The notes under the pieces were generated by a model, which was not told where the DNA came from, ran no database searches, and saw nothing but the letters and a program-made list of their open reading frames with translations. From the NCBI GenBank assembly GCA_017546345.1, contig JAFYXB010000021.1, positions 1 through 57,203 on the forward strand: a stretch of 57,203 bases of DNA. Direction: 5' to 3'. The translations under genes were made by a program, and so were the position numbers. Origin of the DNA: Alistipes sp. GTDB lineage: Bacteria; Bacteroidota; Bacteroidia; Bacteroidales; Rikenellaceae. Below are positions 1-8,273 of the stretch, in pieces; positions within the stretch are counted from its first letter, which is position 1; each line of letters starts with the position of its first letter.

Positions 1-370
1 GGTTAGATACCTCTGCGAGACGATATACGTTAGCCTCGCGTGCACGGTAGTCACCACCCTTGATTGTGTCGTAGAATAGACGATATACAGAGTCGTGATC
101 GTTCTGATAGTTCTTTGCTGCGTTGATACCACCCTGTGCTGCGATAGAGTGAGCACGACGTGGTGAATCCGAGATGCAGAAAATCTTTACGTTGTAGCCC
201 AACTCACCGAGTGAAGCAGCTGCAGAAGCACCACCAAGACCGGTACCTACAACGATGATATCCAACTTACGCTTATTAGCAGGGCTCACTACCTTAATAG
301 CCGCCTTGTGATTGCTCCACTTCTGAGCCAACTCACCAGCGGGGGTTTTTGCATCTAATTTATAAGCCAT
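1..370 (-). CDS. frdA: Fumarate reductase/succinate dehydrogenase flavoprotein subunit (N-terminal part)
   Basis: The first 123 codons are visible and the gene runs off the left edge. The product oxidises succinate or reduces fumarate with covalently bound FAD on the cytoplasmic face of the membrane complex. The visible part has a dinucleotide-binding [10 protein letters not shown] motif near residue 42 and the [13 protein letters not shown] segment, whose His is the usual FAD attachment site. It follows the cytochrome b gene by 38 nt on the same strand, the order C-A-B being usual in Bacteroidetes. The iron-sulfur subunit should lie beyond the window. Whether the complex works mainly as fumarate reductase (likely in a gut anaerobe) cannot be read from this fragment. 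Confidence 0.93.
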   Translation of the reverse strand, partial: MAYKLDAKTPAGELAQKWSNHKAAIKVVSPANKRKLDIIVVGTGLGGASAAASLGELGYNVKIFCISDSPRRAHSIAAQGGINAAKNYQNDHDSVYRLFYDTIKGGDYRAREANVYRLAEVSN

Positions 371-408
371 AATATATAATTTTTATTGTTTGTCGAGTTA
401 ATGTGTGA

Positions 409-1140
409 TTACAAACCGGGTGTCCAGTTAACCATCTCTGCGATGAAGTCGCCGCTCTTGAGGAAGCAAACAACTGCTACAACAGCGAAGCCGAGGAAGA
501 TAAGGGTTGCAACAACGTTAGCAACGCACTTGAGGCGTGGATACCATGTGTCGTTAGCAAAACCTGCAGTCTGGAACATAGACCAAACACCGTGTGTGAG
601 GTGGAACCACAAAGCGGCAAACCAAACAAGGTAGAGAACTACGTTGTACCACTTAGAGAAAGTGAATGCCATAAGCAAAGCACCGTTTGCTGGGTGGAAT
701 GTAAGCTCTGCGCCATCTGTTGCGAACTGTGAGTGAAGAACCTCAACAAGCTGCATCTTTGACCAAAAGTGTACAAGGTGAAGACCAAGACCGAGAACTA
801 CGATGATACCCAACACGAGCATATTCTTAGAAGCCCAAGATACGCCCTTCTCCTGAACAGTTACAGCGTAGCGCTGCTTACCGCGAGCACGGTAGTTGTT
901 GAGAGTAAGGATGAAGGCATAGAGGAAGTGTACTGCTACACCGCCAGCCAAAACTACAGTAGCTGCGAGTGCATACCAGTTAGCACCGAGGAACTCGCAA
1001 ACCATGTTGTACGCCTCACGGCTGAAAAGTACCGTAAGGTTCATTGACATGTGGAAAAGGATGAAGAGCACGAGGAAGCATCCTGTAACGCTCATCACAA
1101 GCTTCTTTCCCACTGATGAATTAGTTAAAAAACAGCTCAT
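409..1140 (-). CDS. frdC: Succinate dehydrogenase/fumarate reductase cytochrome b subunit
   Basis: Membrane anchor of the succinate:quinone oxidoreductase, 243 residues with about five hydrophobic helices, as in the di-haem single-anchor (type B) family of Bacteroidetes, Bacillus and Wolinella. Histidines inside or next to helices at about residues 30, 70, 120, 123, 179 and 182 include the expected axial ligands of the two b haems. It is the first gene of the operon; the flavoprotein gene follows 38 nt downstream. A good promoter lies at 1237-1266. Nothing looks damaged. Confidence 0.93.
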   Translation of the reverse strand: MSCFLTNSSVGKKLVMSVTGCFLVLFILFHMSMNLTVLFSREAYNMVCEFLGANWYALAATVVLAGGVAVHFLYAFILTLNNYRARGKQRYAVTVQEKGVSWASKNMLVLGIIVVLGLGLHLVHFWSKMQLVEVLHSQFATDGAELTFHPANGALLMAFTFSKWYNVVLYLVWFAALWFHLTHGVWSMFQTAGFANDTWYPRLKCVANVVATLIFLGFAVVAVVCFLKSGDFIAEMVNWTPGL

Positions 1141-1236
1141 AGTGTAAAAATTTAAGTATGATTTGTAAATAGTTTAGCTTTCGTATTTATCTTCTATGCA
1201 CAGCTGTAGCCCGTAGTACAGCCTCGATTATTACTG

Positions 1237-1266
1237 CAAAGATAAGAATTGTTTATAAAATAACAA
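1237..1266 (-). promoter_or_regulatory. Promoter of the frd/sdh operon
   Basis: On the minus strand TATCTTTG (1237-1244) matches the Bacteroidetes -7 consensus TAnnTTTG, with TTG at 1264-1266, 19 nt further upstream. Transcription would start near 1230, giving a leader of about 90 nt before frdC. The rest of 1141-1430 holds no gene that I can see. Confidence 0.6.
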
Positions 1267-1430
1267 TACCTAAAACTCTCTTTTTTATCCCGATTGTCGA
1301 TATTTATCTAATTTCGCAGTGGTTACACTTCGTTTTTTTGACCTATTGCTACCGATGTTTGCAAAATTCGGGTAAACTTCGTAACTTGCAGATGCAAATT
1401 GGGTGAAAAACTAATAATATGCGATTGTAG

Positions 1431-1976
1431 ATGGATAGTAAAATCGTAAAACAGGAGGTGCGCCGTGAGGTGCGAAGCCGTATCAAGCAGCTGAGCGCCG
1501 AGCAGAAGATGTCGGCATCACGCAAGATATTTGAGAATGTGGAACAACTCGAGGCTTTTGTCGAGGCACGTTGTATAGCTCTCTATGCAGCTCTTCCAGA
1601 CGAGGTTCCAACCTCGGAGGTTATTGCACATTGGCATTCCGAAGGCCGCAGAGTGGTACTCCCACGTGTCGAAGGTGATGTTATGCGTTTCTATGACTAC
1701 GCTCCCGAAGCTCTGCAGTCGGGCTACCAGGGTATAGATGAGCCGATGGGTGATGTGGAGTGCTCGGAAGAGGATATCGACCTCATTATTGTCCCTGCGC
1801 GTGCCTTTACTCAGTCGGGAGTGCGTCTCGGTCGTGGAGGTGGATTTTATGATAAGTATATGTCGCTTCAGAGCTTTAGAGCGCATAAAACGGGCGTAGC
1901 TTTCGAGTGCCAGATTTTCGACGGGCTACCGTTTGATTCTCACGATATTAAGGTCGATGAAGTAGTATCCGCATAG
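1431..1976 (+). CDS. 5-formyltetrahydrofolate cyclo-ligase
   Basis: Converts 5-formyl-THF to 5,10-methenyl-THF with ATP in the cytoplasm, rescuing a dead-end folate of one-carbon metabolism. The 181-residue length is normal. The C-terminal block RLGRGGGFYDKY (about residues 143-154) is the family signature, and a basic N-terminal helix precedes it. It is a single gene facing the CYTH gene tail to tail and sharing its terminator. Its folate role fits with glyA further along, but the two are not linked in an operon. Confidence 0.93.
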   Translation: MDSKIVKQEVRREVRSRIKQLSAEQKMSASRKIFENVEQLEAFVEARCIALYAALPDEVPTSEVIAHWHSEGRRVVLPRVEGDVMRFYDYAPEALQSGYQGIDEPMGDVECSEEDIDLIIVPARAFTQSGVRLGRGGGFYDKYMSLQSFRAHKTGVAFECQIFDGLPFDSHDIKVDEVVSA

Positions 1977-1995
1977 CTGGTTTTATAGCATATAA

Positions 1996-2054
1996 AAAGA
2001 GTAGATAGGGTAGTTCTTGATGTGTGTTACACTCGACTATCCTATCTACTCTTT
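1996..2054. terminator. Bidirectional intrinsic terminator
   Basis: An 18-bp inverted repeat (1996-2013 with 2037-2054, one G/T mismatch) flanked by A and T runs lies between two convergent genes, the folate cyclo-ligase gene and the CYTH gene, and can stop transcription from both sides. Confidence 0.8.
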
Positions 2055-2070
2055 GTCTATTTTCTATTAG

Positions 2071-2559
2071 CTATAATCCTGCGCGCTCCTCCTCGCTCCA
2101 CTCGCGGTAGGGGTGGGTGCGTAGGTGAGAGTTGTAGTAGCGGCGTATGCCCGTAACCTCCTTGCCAAGCCACTCGGGACGAACAAACTCCTCATCTACA
2201 CTCTGTAGCTCGACTTCGGCAAGTACGAGGCCGGCGTTCTCGCCCTCGAAGATGTCAACCTCGAAGGTGTGTCCCTCGAAATCTACACAGTAGCGACGTT
2301 TCTCGATCAGTGCGCCCTCGCGGAGCTTTAGAAGTTCGAAGGCTTCCGAAGCCTTAATCTCGTGCTCCCATTCGAAACGCGACAAGCCGCCATCCATCGA
2401 TGGCCCTTTTATCGTAAGCCATGCTCGCTCATCGCCGATGCGTACCCTCACGGTGCGGTGTCCCGTTGCGATGTAGCCTTGAACAAGGTGCATAGAGCTG
2501 CGGGCAAGTTCGATGAACTCGCCCGCAACCAAAAACTTACGTTCTATCTCTTGTGCCAT
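2071..2559 (-). CDS. CYTH domain protein (triphosphate tunnel fold)
   Basis: A 162-residue CYTH protein. It starts MAQEIERKFLV with the diagnostic ExExK motif (E4-K8), followed by alternating basic and acidic strands that form the triphosphate tunnel. Characterised relatives hydrolyse inorganic triphosphate or bind nucleotide and organic phosphates; which substrate this one uses cannot be told. It is the last gene of the rpe operon, 3 nt after the aminopeptidase gene, and is followed by the shared terminator at 1996-2054. Confidence 0.87.
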   Translation of the reverse strand: MAQEIERKFLVAGEFIELARSSMHLVQGYIATGHRTVRVRIGDERAWLTIKGPSMDGGLSRFEWEHEIKASEAFELLKLREGALIEKRRYCVDFEGHTFEVDIFEGENAGLVLAEVELQSVDEEFVRPEWLGKEVTGIRRYYNSHLRTHPYREWSEEERAGL

Positions 2560-2562
2560 ACA

Positions 2563-3951
2563 CTACATCTCGGGGGCAAACATAGGATCCCACGAAGGAA
2601 GCATCACAGCCTTCTGCTCGAGGAGCTTGAGGGTAGCTTCGGGGAAGTACTTCTTGTTCACAACAACGCGGAACATATACTCCTCGAACCACTCGTCGGT
2701 CATGATAAGGTTGCCCTGCCAGCCAGATGTTGAACCCCAGCTATTCTCTACCATCCACTTCTTAGAGTTACCCTCCTCGTCAAGATCTACAGCGATGAGT
2801 GTCATGGCGTGTGACGAGCCGCTTGCGAAGGTGCGTACTCGCTGCTCCTTATTCATGGGGAACTCAACGCCCATCAACGACTCGTAGTCGTAGTTGTTTA
2901 CGTCGAGCATACCGCGCTTGCTATCAAGGAACTTGCCAACGTCGCATGAGAAGTACATCGCAGTATTATCCTTGAGCGAAGCGATAGCCAATGCCTTAAC
3001 CTCCTCGATAGGCAAGTTGAGATATACCCAGTTGTCGCCATCGTATACGTGACGGTCGTACTCAATCTCGTATACCTTATAATACTCGCGTGTAGGATTG
3101 TTCATAACCATCACAAAGTCATTCTCCAAGTCGATATCGCCGAAGAACTCCTTGTAGAACGACTTAGGAGTGTAGTGCTTAACCTCTACTGGCTTGCCAT
3201 CCTTATCCTTGCGTGTCCAATCGAACTCTGTAGGAGGAACGCCCAAACAACGAGCCAAGATTGTGTAAATCTCGGTAAGCATCTCGGTCTTGAGGGCGAC
3301 TGTTGAGCGACGATCCTTCTGCTCGCGAAGCTTGAGGCCAAACTCGCGAAGCTTGAGCTTGAGCAACTCGCTCATCTTGTCGGTATAGTTGCTCTGGTAG
3401 CTCTCGGGCATAACCTCTGCGGGCACCACGCCATACTTCATAACGAGGTTTGATACGCCTGTAAACTGACCGCCATCGTTAAGTGGATTCTTGAACAACC
3501 ACTCCACCTGACGATCCTCCATAGGAAGGTTGCGAGTGTCGATAACGCCCTGAAGGAAGAGGTTACACTTCTCCAACTGGTCGTAGAAGAAGAGATAGTT
3601 GTGCGAGAAAACCAAGCCTGGGAGCTCCAAATCGTCGATCATCTTAGCGCGAAGAACGTTAAGACCTGTGAATAGCCAGCAACGACCAGATTGATACTGG
3701 TTTGTGATACCCTTAGTGCGCACGCGGTGCGAGAAGTGGGTGTCGATCATGGCGAGGTTCTCGCCATTCATTGCCAATGTATTGATAGGCGTGCTGCTCA
3801 AGGCGTTGCGTGCTGCCTTGTCGGCTGAAGATGCAGTGTAGCCTGTGCGGATTTGCTCCATCATAGCCTCGGTGATACCACCCTTATCCTGCTGTGCAAA
3901 TGCTACTGTTGATGTAGCGATAGCAAGTAGAAAAACAAAAAATCGTTTCAT
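2563..3951 (-). CDS. Secreted C1-family aminopeptidase (bleomycin hydrolase/PepC type)
   Basis: A papain-fold cysteine peptidase of 462 residues. The catalytic set is visible: Gln85 in NQYQSGRCW, Cys91, a His near 381 (SGSSHAMT) and an Asn near 403 (ENSWG). The N-terminus MKRFFVFLLAIATSTVAFAQ is a signal peptide with a signal peptidase I site, so unlike cytoplasmic PepC it should act in the periplasm, probably trimming peptides for uptake. It lies 21 nt after the YgjP-type gene and 3 nt before the CYTH gene. Confidence 0.9.
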   Translation of the reverse strand: MKRFFVFLLAIATSTVAFAQQDKGGITEAMMEQIRTGYTASSADKAARNALSSTPINTLAMNGENLAMIDTHFSHRVRTKGITNQYQSGRCWLFTGLNVLRAKMIDDLELPGLVFSHNYLFFYDQLEKCNLFLQGVIDTRNLPMEDRQVEWLFKNPLNDGGQFTGVSNLVMKYGVVPAEVMPESYQSNYTDKMSELLKLKLREFGLKLREQKDRRSTVALKTEMLTEIYTILARCLGVPPTEFDWTRKDKDGKPVEVKHYTPKSFYKEFFGDIDLENDFVMVMNNPTREYYKVYEIEYDRHVYDGDNWVYLNLPIEEVKALAIASLKDNTAMYFSCDVGKFLDSKRGMLDVNNYDYESLMGVEFPMNKEQRVRTFASGSSHAMTLIAVDLDEEGNSKKWMVENSWGSTSGWQGNLIMTDEWFEEYMFRVVVNKKYFPEATLKLLEQKAVMLPSWDPMFAPEM

Positions 3952-3972
3952 AGTTATTCGTTGTTAGTTAGT

Positions 3973-4539
3973 TTATTCAATGTTTGGTATTGGCCATTTG
4001 CGCAATTCGCGGTTAAGCTCCCTCTCACGACCGCCGACACAACTATTGAGCAGCGCGTGAAACGCTTCGGAGTGGTTGTGGTGGCGCGTATGGCATAGCT
4101 CGTGGAGAATGATAAAATCGCGCAGATGCTCGGGTAGAGTCATTATATATATGGATAATGATATGCCGTTACGTGCACTGCACGATCCCCAGCGAGTGCG
4201 TGCCGAGCTGAAGCGTAGCGATGTGTAACTAAAGCCATGCTCCGTGGCTAATCGCGCTATGCGCTCACTCAAATCGGTGCGTGCATCCTTGCGAAGCTGT
4301 GCCAGTATCTCGCGTGTGAGTGACGGACATTTCTCGCTTCGATTGGCTATGCGCTCTTTGGTTCGCTCTATCCACTCTCTGCGACTCTCAGCAAAGGCTA
4401 TGGCCTCGCGTTGTGAGCAAAACAGAGGGTAGCTAAGACGTAGCGTTAGGTCGCGACGCATACTGAGGCGTATGGAGCGTGAACGAAGCGATCGCACACA
4501 CTCGATAACGCCCAATTCGGGATGCGTAACCTTAGCCAT
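3973..4539 (-). CDS. YgjP-like (DUF45) zinc metallopeptidase
   Basis: About 188 residues with the zinc motif HELCHTRHHNHSEAFH: HExxH plus a downstream Glu about 12 residues on, typical of the YgjP/M48-like family. The basic N-terminal half (many Arg in RSLRSRSIRLSMRR) is usual for the family. The function is not established; an intracellular peptidase is the usual assumption. I chose MAKVTHPEL at 4539, which begins 8 nt after rlmB ends; an alternative start at 4563 would overlap rlmB by 17 nt. Confidence 0.85.
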   Translation of the reverse strand: MAKVTHPELGVIECVRSLRSRSIRLSMRRDLTLRLSYPLFCSQREAIAFAESRREWIERTKERIANRSEKCPSLTREILAQLRKDARTDLSERIARLATEHGFSYTSLRFSSARTRWGSCSARNGISLSIYIMTLPEHLRDFIILHELCHTRHHNHSEAFHALLNSCVGGRERELNRELRKWPIPNIE

Positions 4540-4546
4540 AGGCCGA

Positions 4547-5284
4547 CTACTCAGCCTCGCCAATGCGCTGACGTACCACCTCGAAGAGCATGATAGCCGC
4601 AGCGGCTGCCACGTTCAACGACTCGGTATGTCCGATAAGTGGAATTGCAAGCTGCTCATCGCATAGCTTCAAAACCTCCTTCGAGATACCCTTATCCTCA
4701 GCACCCATGACAATAGCCGTAGGCTTGCGAAGGTCGGCATCGTAGAGGAGCTTGCGACTCTTCTCCGTAGCGGCTACAATCTGGAAGCCCTCAGCTTGCA
4801 GTGTCTTAAGCGTATTGCGGATAGAGCCTACGCGGCATACGGGGATGCTGTGGAGAGCACCTGCCGACGAGCGTATAGCATCGCCATTTACGGGTGCGGA
4901 GTTCTTCAAAGGTGTGATAAGTCCGTGAGCACCAGCACACTCTGCCGAACGAGCGATACCACCGAAGTTGCGTACGTCGGTCACACCGTCGAATACTACG
5001 ATGAGTGGTGTCTCGTCCTCGGGAACACGCTCCAAGATGTCGTTTAGCTCTACATACTCGATAGCTGCCATCTGTGCTACTACGCCCTGGTGGTTACCCT
5101 TTGTGAGGCGGTTGAGCTTCTCCACGGGTACCTCCTGCCAATGTAGGTGGTGGCGTGTGAGAAGATCCTTCAAGTCGCCCATGAGCTGACCCTCAGCACC
5201 CTTACGGATGTAGATGCGCTCAATCTGCTTGCGTGCCTCGACAGCCTCGGCCACGGGGCGGATACCAAAGATAATATTCTCCAT
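4547..5284 (-). CDS. rlmB: 23S rRNA (guanosine-2'-O)-methyltransferase, RlmB type
   Basis: A SPOUT-class (SpoU/TrmH) methyltransferase of 245 residues that uses S-adenosylmethionine, in RlmB to modify G2251 of 23S rRNA. The N-terminal substrate-binding domain covers about residues 1-75 (IIFGIRPVAEAVEA). The knot motifs follow: NFGGIARSAECAGAHGLI, IVMGAEDKGIS, and IPLIGHTESLNVAAAAAI near the C-terminus. It is 4 nt after the ABC-F gene, so a ribosome-related pair is co-transcribed. TrmH or an uncharacterised RlmB relative cannot be ruled out from sequence alone. Confidence 0.9.
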   Translation of the reverse strand: MENIIFGIRPVAEAVEARKQIERIYIRKGAEGQLMGDLKDLLTRHHLHWQEVPVEKLNRLTKGNHQGVVAQMAAIEYVELNDILERVPEDETPLIVVFDGVTDVRNFGGIARSAECAGAHGLITPLKNSAPVNGDAIRSSAGALHSIPVCRVGSIRNTLKTLQAEGFQIVAATEKSRKLLYDADLRKPTAIVMGAEDKGISKEVLKLCDEQLAIPLIGHTESLNVAAAAAIMLFEVVRQRIGEAE

Positions 5285-5288
5285 ATTC

Positions 5289-7226
5289 TTAGTTTTGTTC
5301 AGTTATTTCCAATTCATACGAGGCTTTCTCCCACTCGTGCATCAAGCGGTCGTACTCCTCCTTGAGGGCGTTATACTTTGTATACTCCTCGGCGTTGTAC
5401 TCCGTAGCTGTAGCGAAGCGATTGTCATACTCGGCAATCTGCTTCTCGACCTTTGCCAACTCCTCCTCGATGCCCTCGACAACCTTGCGTAGCTTACGTA
5501 CGAGCTTCTCTTGCTCCTTTTTCTGCTCGTAGGATAGCTTGCCCGTATTTGTCGCGGCATTGCTCTTCTCTGCGGAAGATGTGGGTTTGTCGTGACGCTC
5601 AATCTCGGCGAGTGACTCGATCTTACGCTTCTCCAAGAAGTACCAGATGTCACCCAAATACTCCTTCACGCCACCATCGCGGAACTCGTAGATGCGATCC
5701 ACAAGGCCATCCAAAAATTCGCGGTCGTGCGACACAACGACAACCGTACCGTCGAACTTCTGTAGCGCACTCTTAAGGATATCCTTCGAGCGCATATCCA
5801 TATGGTTGGTAGGCTCGTCGAGTACCAAGAGGTTGTATGGTTCGAGCATCAGACGCGCCATGGCAAGGCGTGAGCGCTCACCACCCGAGAGTACCTTTAC
5901 CTTCTTGTCGATATCTTCGCCACGGAATAAAAATGCTCCGAGAATATCACGTAGACGTGTGCGGATATCGCCAACGGCAACGCGATCGAGCGTGTCGAAT
6001 ACCGTAAACTCGCCATCCATCAGGTCATCCTGATTCTGTGCATAGTAGCCGATATTTACATTCGCTCCGATGCGAATCTCGCCCTCGCTCTTCTCCAACT
6101 CGCCGATAAGCATACGTGCAAAGGTGGTCTTACCCTCGCCATTGCGACCCACCAACGCAATCTTCTGTCCGCGCTCGATGGTAAACTCTGCGCCCGAGAA
6201 TATGCGCTTCTCGCCAAAGGCCTTACCTACGCCCTTAACGTCGGCTACGATGTCGCCCGAACGTGGCGCTGGAGGAAATTTGATGTTGAGGCGTGACAAA
6301 TCCTCCTCATCTACCTCGATACGCTCAATCTTCTCGAGCTGCTTGATGCGCGATTGCACCTGATTACTCTTCGTAGGCTTGTAGCGGAACTTCTCGATAA
6401 ACTCCTCGGTCTTCTCGATAAGTTTCTGCTGGTTCTCGTAGGCCGCCTGCTGTTGTGCACGACGCTCGGCACGCAACACGACATACTTCGAATATGGTAC
6501 CTTGTAGTCGTAGGCCTTACCCAACGATAGCTCGATGGTGCGTGTCGTTACGTTATCCAAAAAAGCGCGGTCGTGCGAAATAAGAAGCACCGCACCGCTA
6601 TAGTTCTTCAGATAATCCTCCAACCACTGAATACTCTCGATGTCGAGGTGGTTGGTAGGCTCATCCAAAAGTAGTAGCGAGGGGCGTTGTAGTAGTAGCT
6701 TAGCAAGCTCGATACGCATACGCCAACCACCCGAGAATTCGCGTGTAGCACGGCCGAAGTCCGAACGCTTGAAGCCCAAACCGAGCAACGTGCGCTCAAT
6801 GTCGGCATCGCGTGTGTCGCCACCTAAGATGTGGTAGCGGTCGTTGGCATCGTTGAGGCGATGTAGCAAAGCCTCATACTCGGCCGACTCGTAGTCGTCG
6901 CGTGCTGCGATCTCGTTTGTTAGTCGCTCGATATCGGCCTCTATGCGTAGTACCTCGCTGAAGGCCTTGGCAGTCTCGGCAACAAGCGTCGTCGTGTCGG
7001 CCACGCGCATCTGCTGAGGAAGATAGCCTAAGGTACACTCGCTATTGATGGTTACTGTACCTTCCGTAGGCTGCTGCTCCTTGGTGATTACGCGTAGTAG
7101 GGTGGTCTTACCCGCTCCATTCTTGCCTACAAGACCGATGCGGTCTTTAGGGTTGATAAGGAACGAGATACCATCGAATAGCGTCCAACCGCCGTAGCTT
7201 ATGCTGATGTTGTCAAGCGATATCAT
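5289..7226 (-). CDS. ABC-F family ATPase (ribosome-associated)
   Basis: A 645-residue soluble protein with two ABC domains and no membrane segment. Domain 1 has Walker A GKNGAGKTT (34-42), signature FSGGWRMRIEL and Walker B LLLLDEPTNHLD. Domain 2 has GRNGEGKTT, LSGGERSRLAMA and LLVLDEPTNHMD. A charged linker (AERRAQQQAAYENQQK) separates them and a coiled coil of about 75 residues ends the protein, as in Uup/YdiF-like members. ABC-F proteins bind the ribosomal E site and modulate translation; some protect against antibiotics, but the housekeeping context here (rpe and rlmB) does not suggest resistance. Confidence 0.92.
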   Translation of the reverse strand: MISLDNISISYGGWTLFDGISFLINPKDRIGLVGKNGAGKTTLLRVITKEQQPTEGTVTINSECTLGYLPQQMRVADTTTLVAETAKAFSEVLRIEADIERLTNEIAARDDYESAEYEALLHRLNDANDRYHILGGDTRDADIERTLLGLGFKRSDFGRATREFSGGWRMRIELAKLLLQRPSLLLLDEPTNHLDIESIQWLEDYLKNYSGAVLLISHDRAFLDNVTTRTIELSLGKAYDYKVPYSKYVVLRAERRAQQQAAYENQQKLIEKTEEFIEKFRYKPTKSNQVQSRIKQLEKIERIEVDEEDLSRLNIKFPPAPRSGDIVADVKGVGKAFGEKRIFSGAEFTIERGQKIALVGRNGEGKTTFARMLIGELEKSEGEIRIGANVNIGYYAQNQDDLMDGEFTVFDTLDRVAVGDIRTRLRDILGAFLFRGEDIDKKVKVLSGGERSRLAMARLMLEPYNLLVLDEPTNHMDMRSKDILKSALQKFDGTVVVVSHDREFLDGLVDRIYEFRDGGVKEYLGDIWYFLEKRKIESLAEIERHDKPTSSAEKSNAATNTGKLSYEQKKEQEKLVRKLRKVVEGIEEELAKVEKQIAEYDNRFATATEYNAEEYTKYNALKEEYDRLMHEWEKASYELEITEQN

Positions 7227-7229
7227 CTG

Positions 7230-7883
7230 CTACGAATTAAGCATGTCGATAATAGCCTGCTCGGGGCTCTCGGCACCAAATACAGAGCTTCCAGCAACCA
7301 ATGCCTCGGCACCTGCATCGAACAAAAGGCGTGAGTTAGAGGCTGAGATACCGCCATCTACCTCGATGATAAGGTCGTTAAGACCCAACTCCTGCTTCTT
7401 GCGTGTAAGATACTCGCACTTCTCGATTGATGAAGGCATGAACTTCTGACCACCAAAGCCGGGCTCGACGCTCATTACCAATACCATATCCAACTTTGGA
7501 AGAAGCTCGTCGAGTACCTCGGGCGATGTACCAGGCTTAATCGAGATACCCACCTTAGCACCCGCCTTGCGGATAAGTTCGATGCACTCCTCGATATTCT
7601 CTGTAGCCTCATAGTGGAATGTAACGTAGTCGGCACCTGCCTCAACGAAGCGTGTTACATACTTCTCAGGAGCTACGATCATAAGGTGAACATCCAACAC
7701 TTTGTTAGTTGCCTTGCGCATAGGCTTCATCAATGGGAAGCCGAAAGAGATGTTGGGTACAAATACACCATCCATAACGTCGATGTGTACCCACTCAGCC
7801 TGTGAGCGGTCAAGCATTTTGATGTCGCGTTCGAGGTTTCCGAAGTCGGCTGAAAGTACCGACGGAGCAATAATTCGTCTCAT
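7230..7883 (-). CDS. rpe: Ribulose-phosphate 3-epimerase
   Basis: Interconverts ribulose 5-phosphate and xylulose 5-phosphate in the pentose phosphate pathway. The protein is a 217-residue TIM barrel with the family motifs: APSVLSADFGNLE at the N-terminus, HIDVMDGVFVPNISFG, HLMI, MSVEPGFGGQ and EVDGGI. It heads a six-gene minus-strand operon with gaps of only 3-21 nt. A -7-like TATCTTTG on the minus strand at 7935-7942 may be its promoter, though its -33 partner is weak. Confidence 0.95.
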   Translation of the reverse strand: MRRIIAPSVLSADFGNLERDIKMLDRSQAEWVHIDVMDGVFVPNISFGFPLMKPMRKATNKVLDVHLMIVAPEKYVTRFVEAGADYVTFHYEATENIEECIELIRKAGAKVGISIKPGTSPEVLDELLPKLDMVLVMSVEPGFGGQKFMPSSIEKCEYLTRKKQELGLNDLIIEVDGGISASNSRLLFDAGAEALVAGSSVFGAESPEQAIIDMLNS

Positions 7884-7934
7884 TGTATATTTATGTTTTA
7901 GTTAGAATCTGCTACTTATAGCCATAGTATCGGA

Positions 7935-7942
7935 CAAAGATA
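7935..7942 (-). promoter_or_regulatory. Possible -7 element for the rpe operon
   Basis: TATCTTTG on the minus strand, about 52 nt ahead of the rpe start codon. The nearest TTTG upstream (7967-7970) is 24 nt away, longer than usual, so the assignment is tentative. Confidence 0.35.
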
Positions 7943-8013
7943 CTAAAAACAGTTGAAATAACCACACAAAAGAGGGATAATAATACGATATAATTGAAAG
8001 TTGTGCTAATAGT

Positions 8014-8044
8014 TTTGCAAAACAATAAAAATGTTTTACCTTTG
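8014..8044 (+). promoter_or_regulatory. Promoter of the thiamine uptake operon
   Basis: TTTG (8014-8017), 19 nt, then TACCTTTG (8037-8044): an excellent match to the Bacteroidetes consensus. Transcription would start around 8050, which is the 5' edge of the riboswitch, so the aptamer forms as soon as it is transcribed. Confidence 0.7.
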
Positions 8045-8046
8045 TG

Positions 8047-8176
8047 GCAACTTAGGGGTGCTGAGTCGGCTAACTTTGTGGCACAAGCGTACGGTGTGTA
8101 GCAGGGTAGACGACGAGGCTGAGATTAGACCCATTGTACCGGATACGGGTAATGCTGAGACCGGGATTGGAAACAT
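8047..8176 (+). ncRNA. TPP (thiamine pyrophosphate) riboswitch
   Basis: The conserved parts of the THI element are present in order: GGGGTGCT at 8055, a long variable arm, GCTGAGA around 8120, ACCC, then ACCGGATACGGGTAATGCTGAGA and GGGATTGG. It lies in the 390-nt space before a TonB receptor and a PnuC-family permease. A hairpin with stem GTCACT/AGTGAC at 8196-8223 sits between aptamer and start codon and could be part of the expression platform. No T run follows it, so control may be translational. TPP binding should turn thiamine uptake off. Confidence 0.9.
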
Positions 8177-8273
8177 CTCGTAAAGATTGGGAAAAGTCAC
8201 TCCGACACGTGGCGAATAGTGACAATTCTCAAACTTTAATAAAACCCCTTTTCAACTTAAATTATTTTAAAGT

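Noticed and set aside
5289..7226. ABC-F protein as an antibiotic ribosome-protection factor
   Set aside because: It lies in an operon with rpe and rlmB and has the Uup/YdiF-type C-terminal coiled coil, which points to a housekeeping member.
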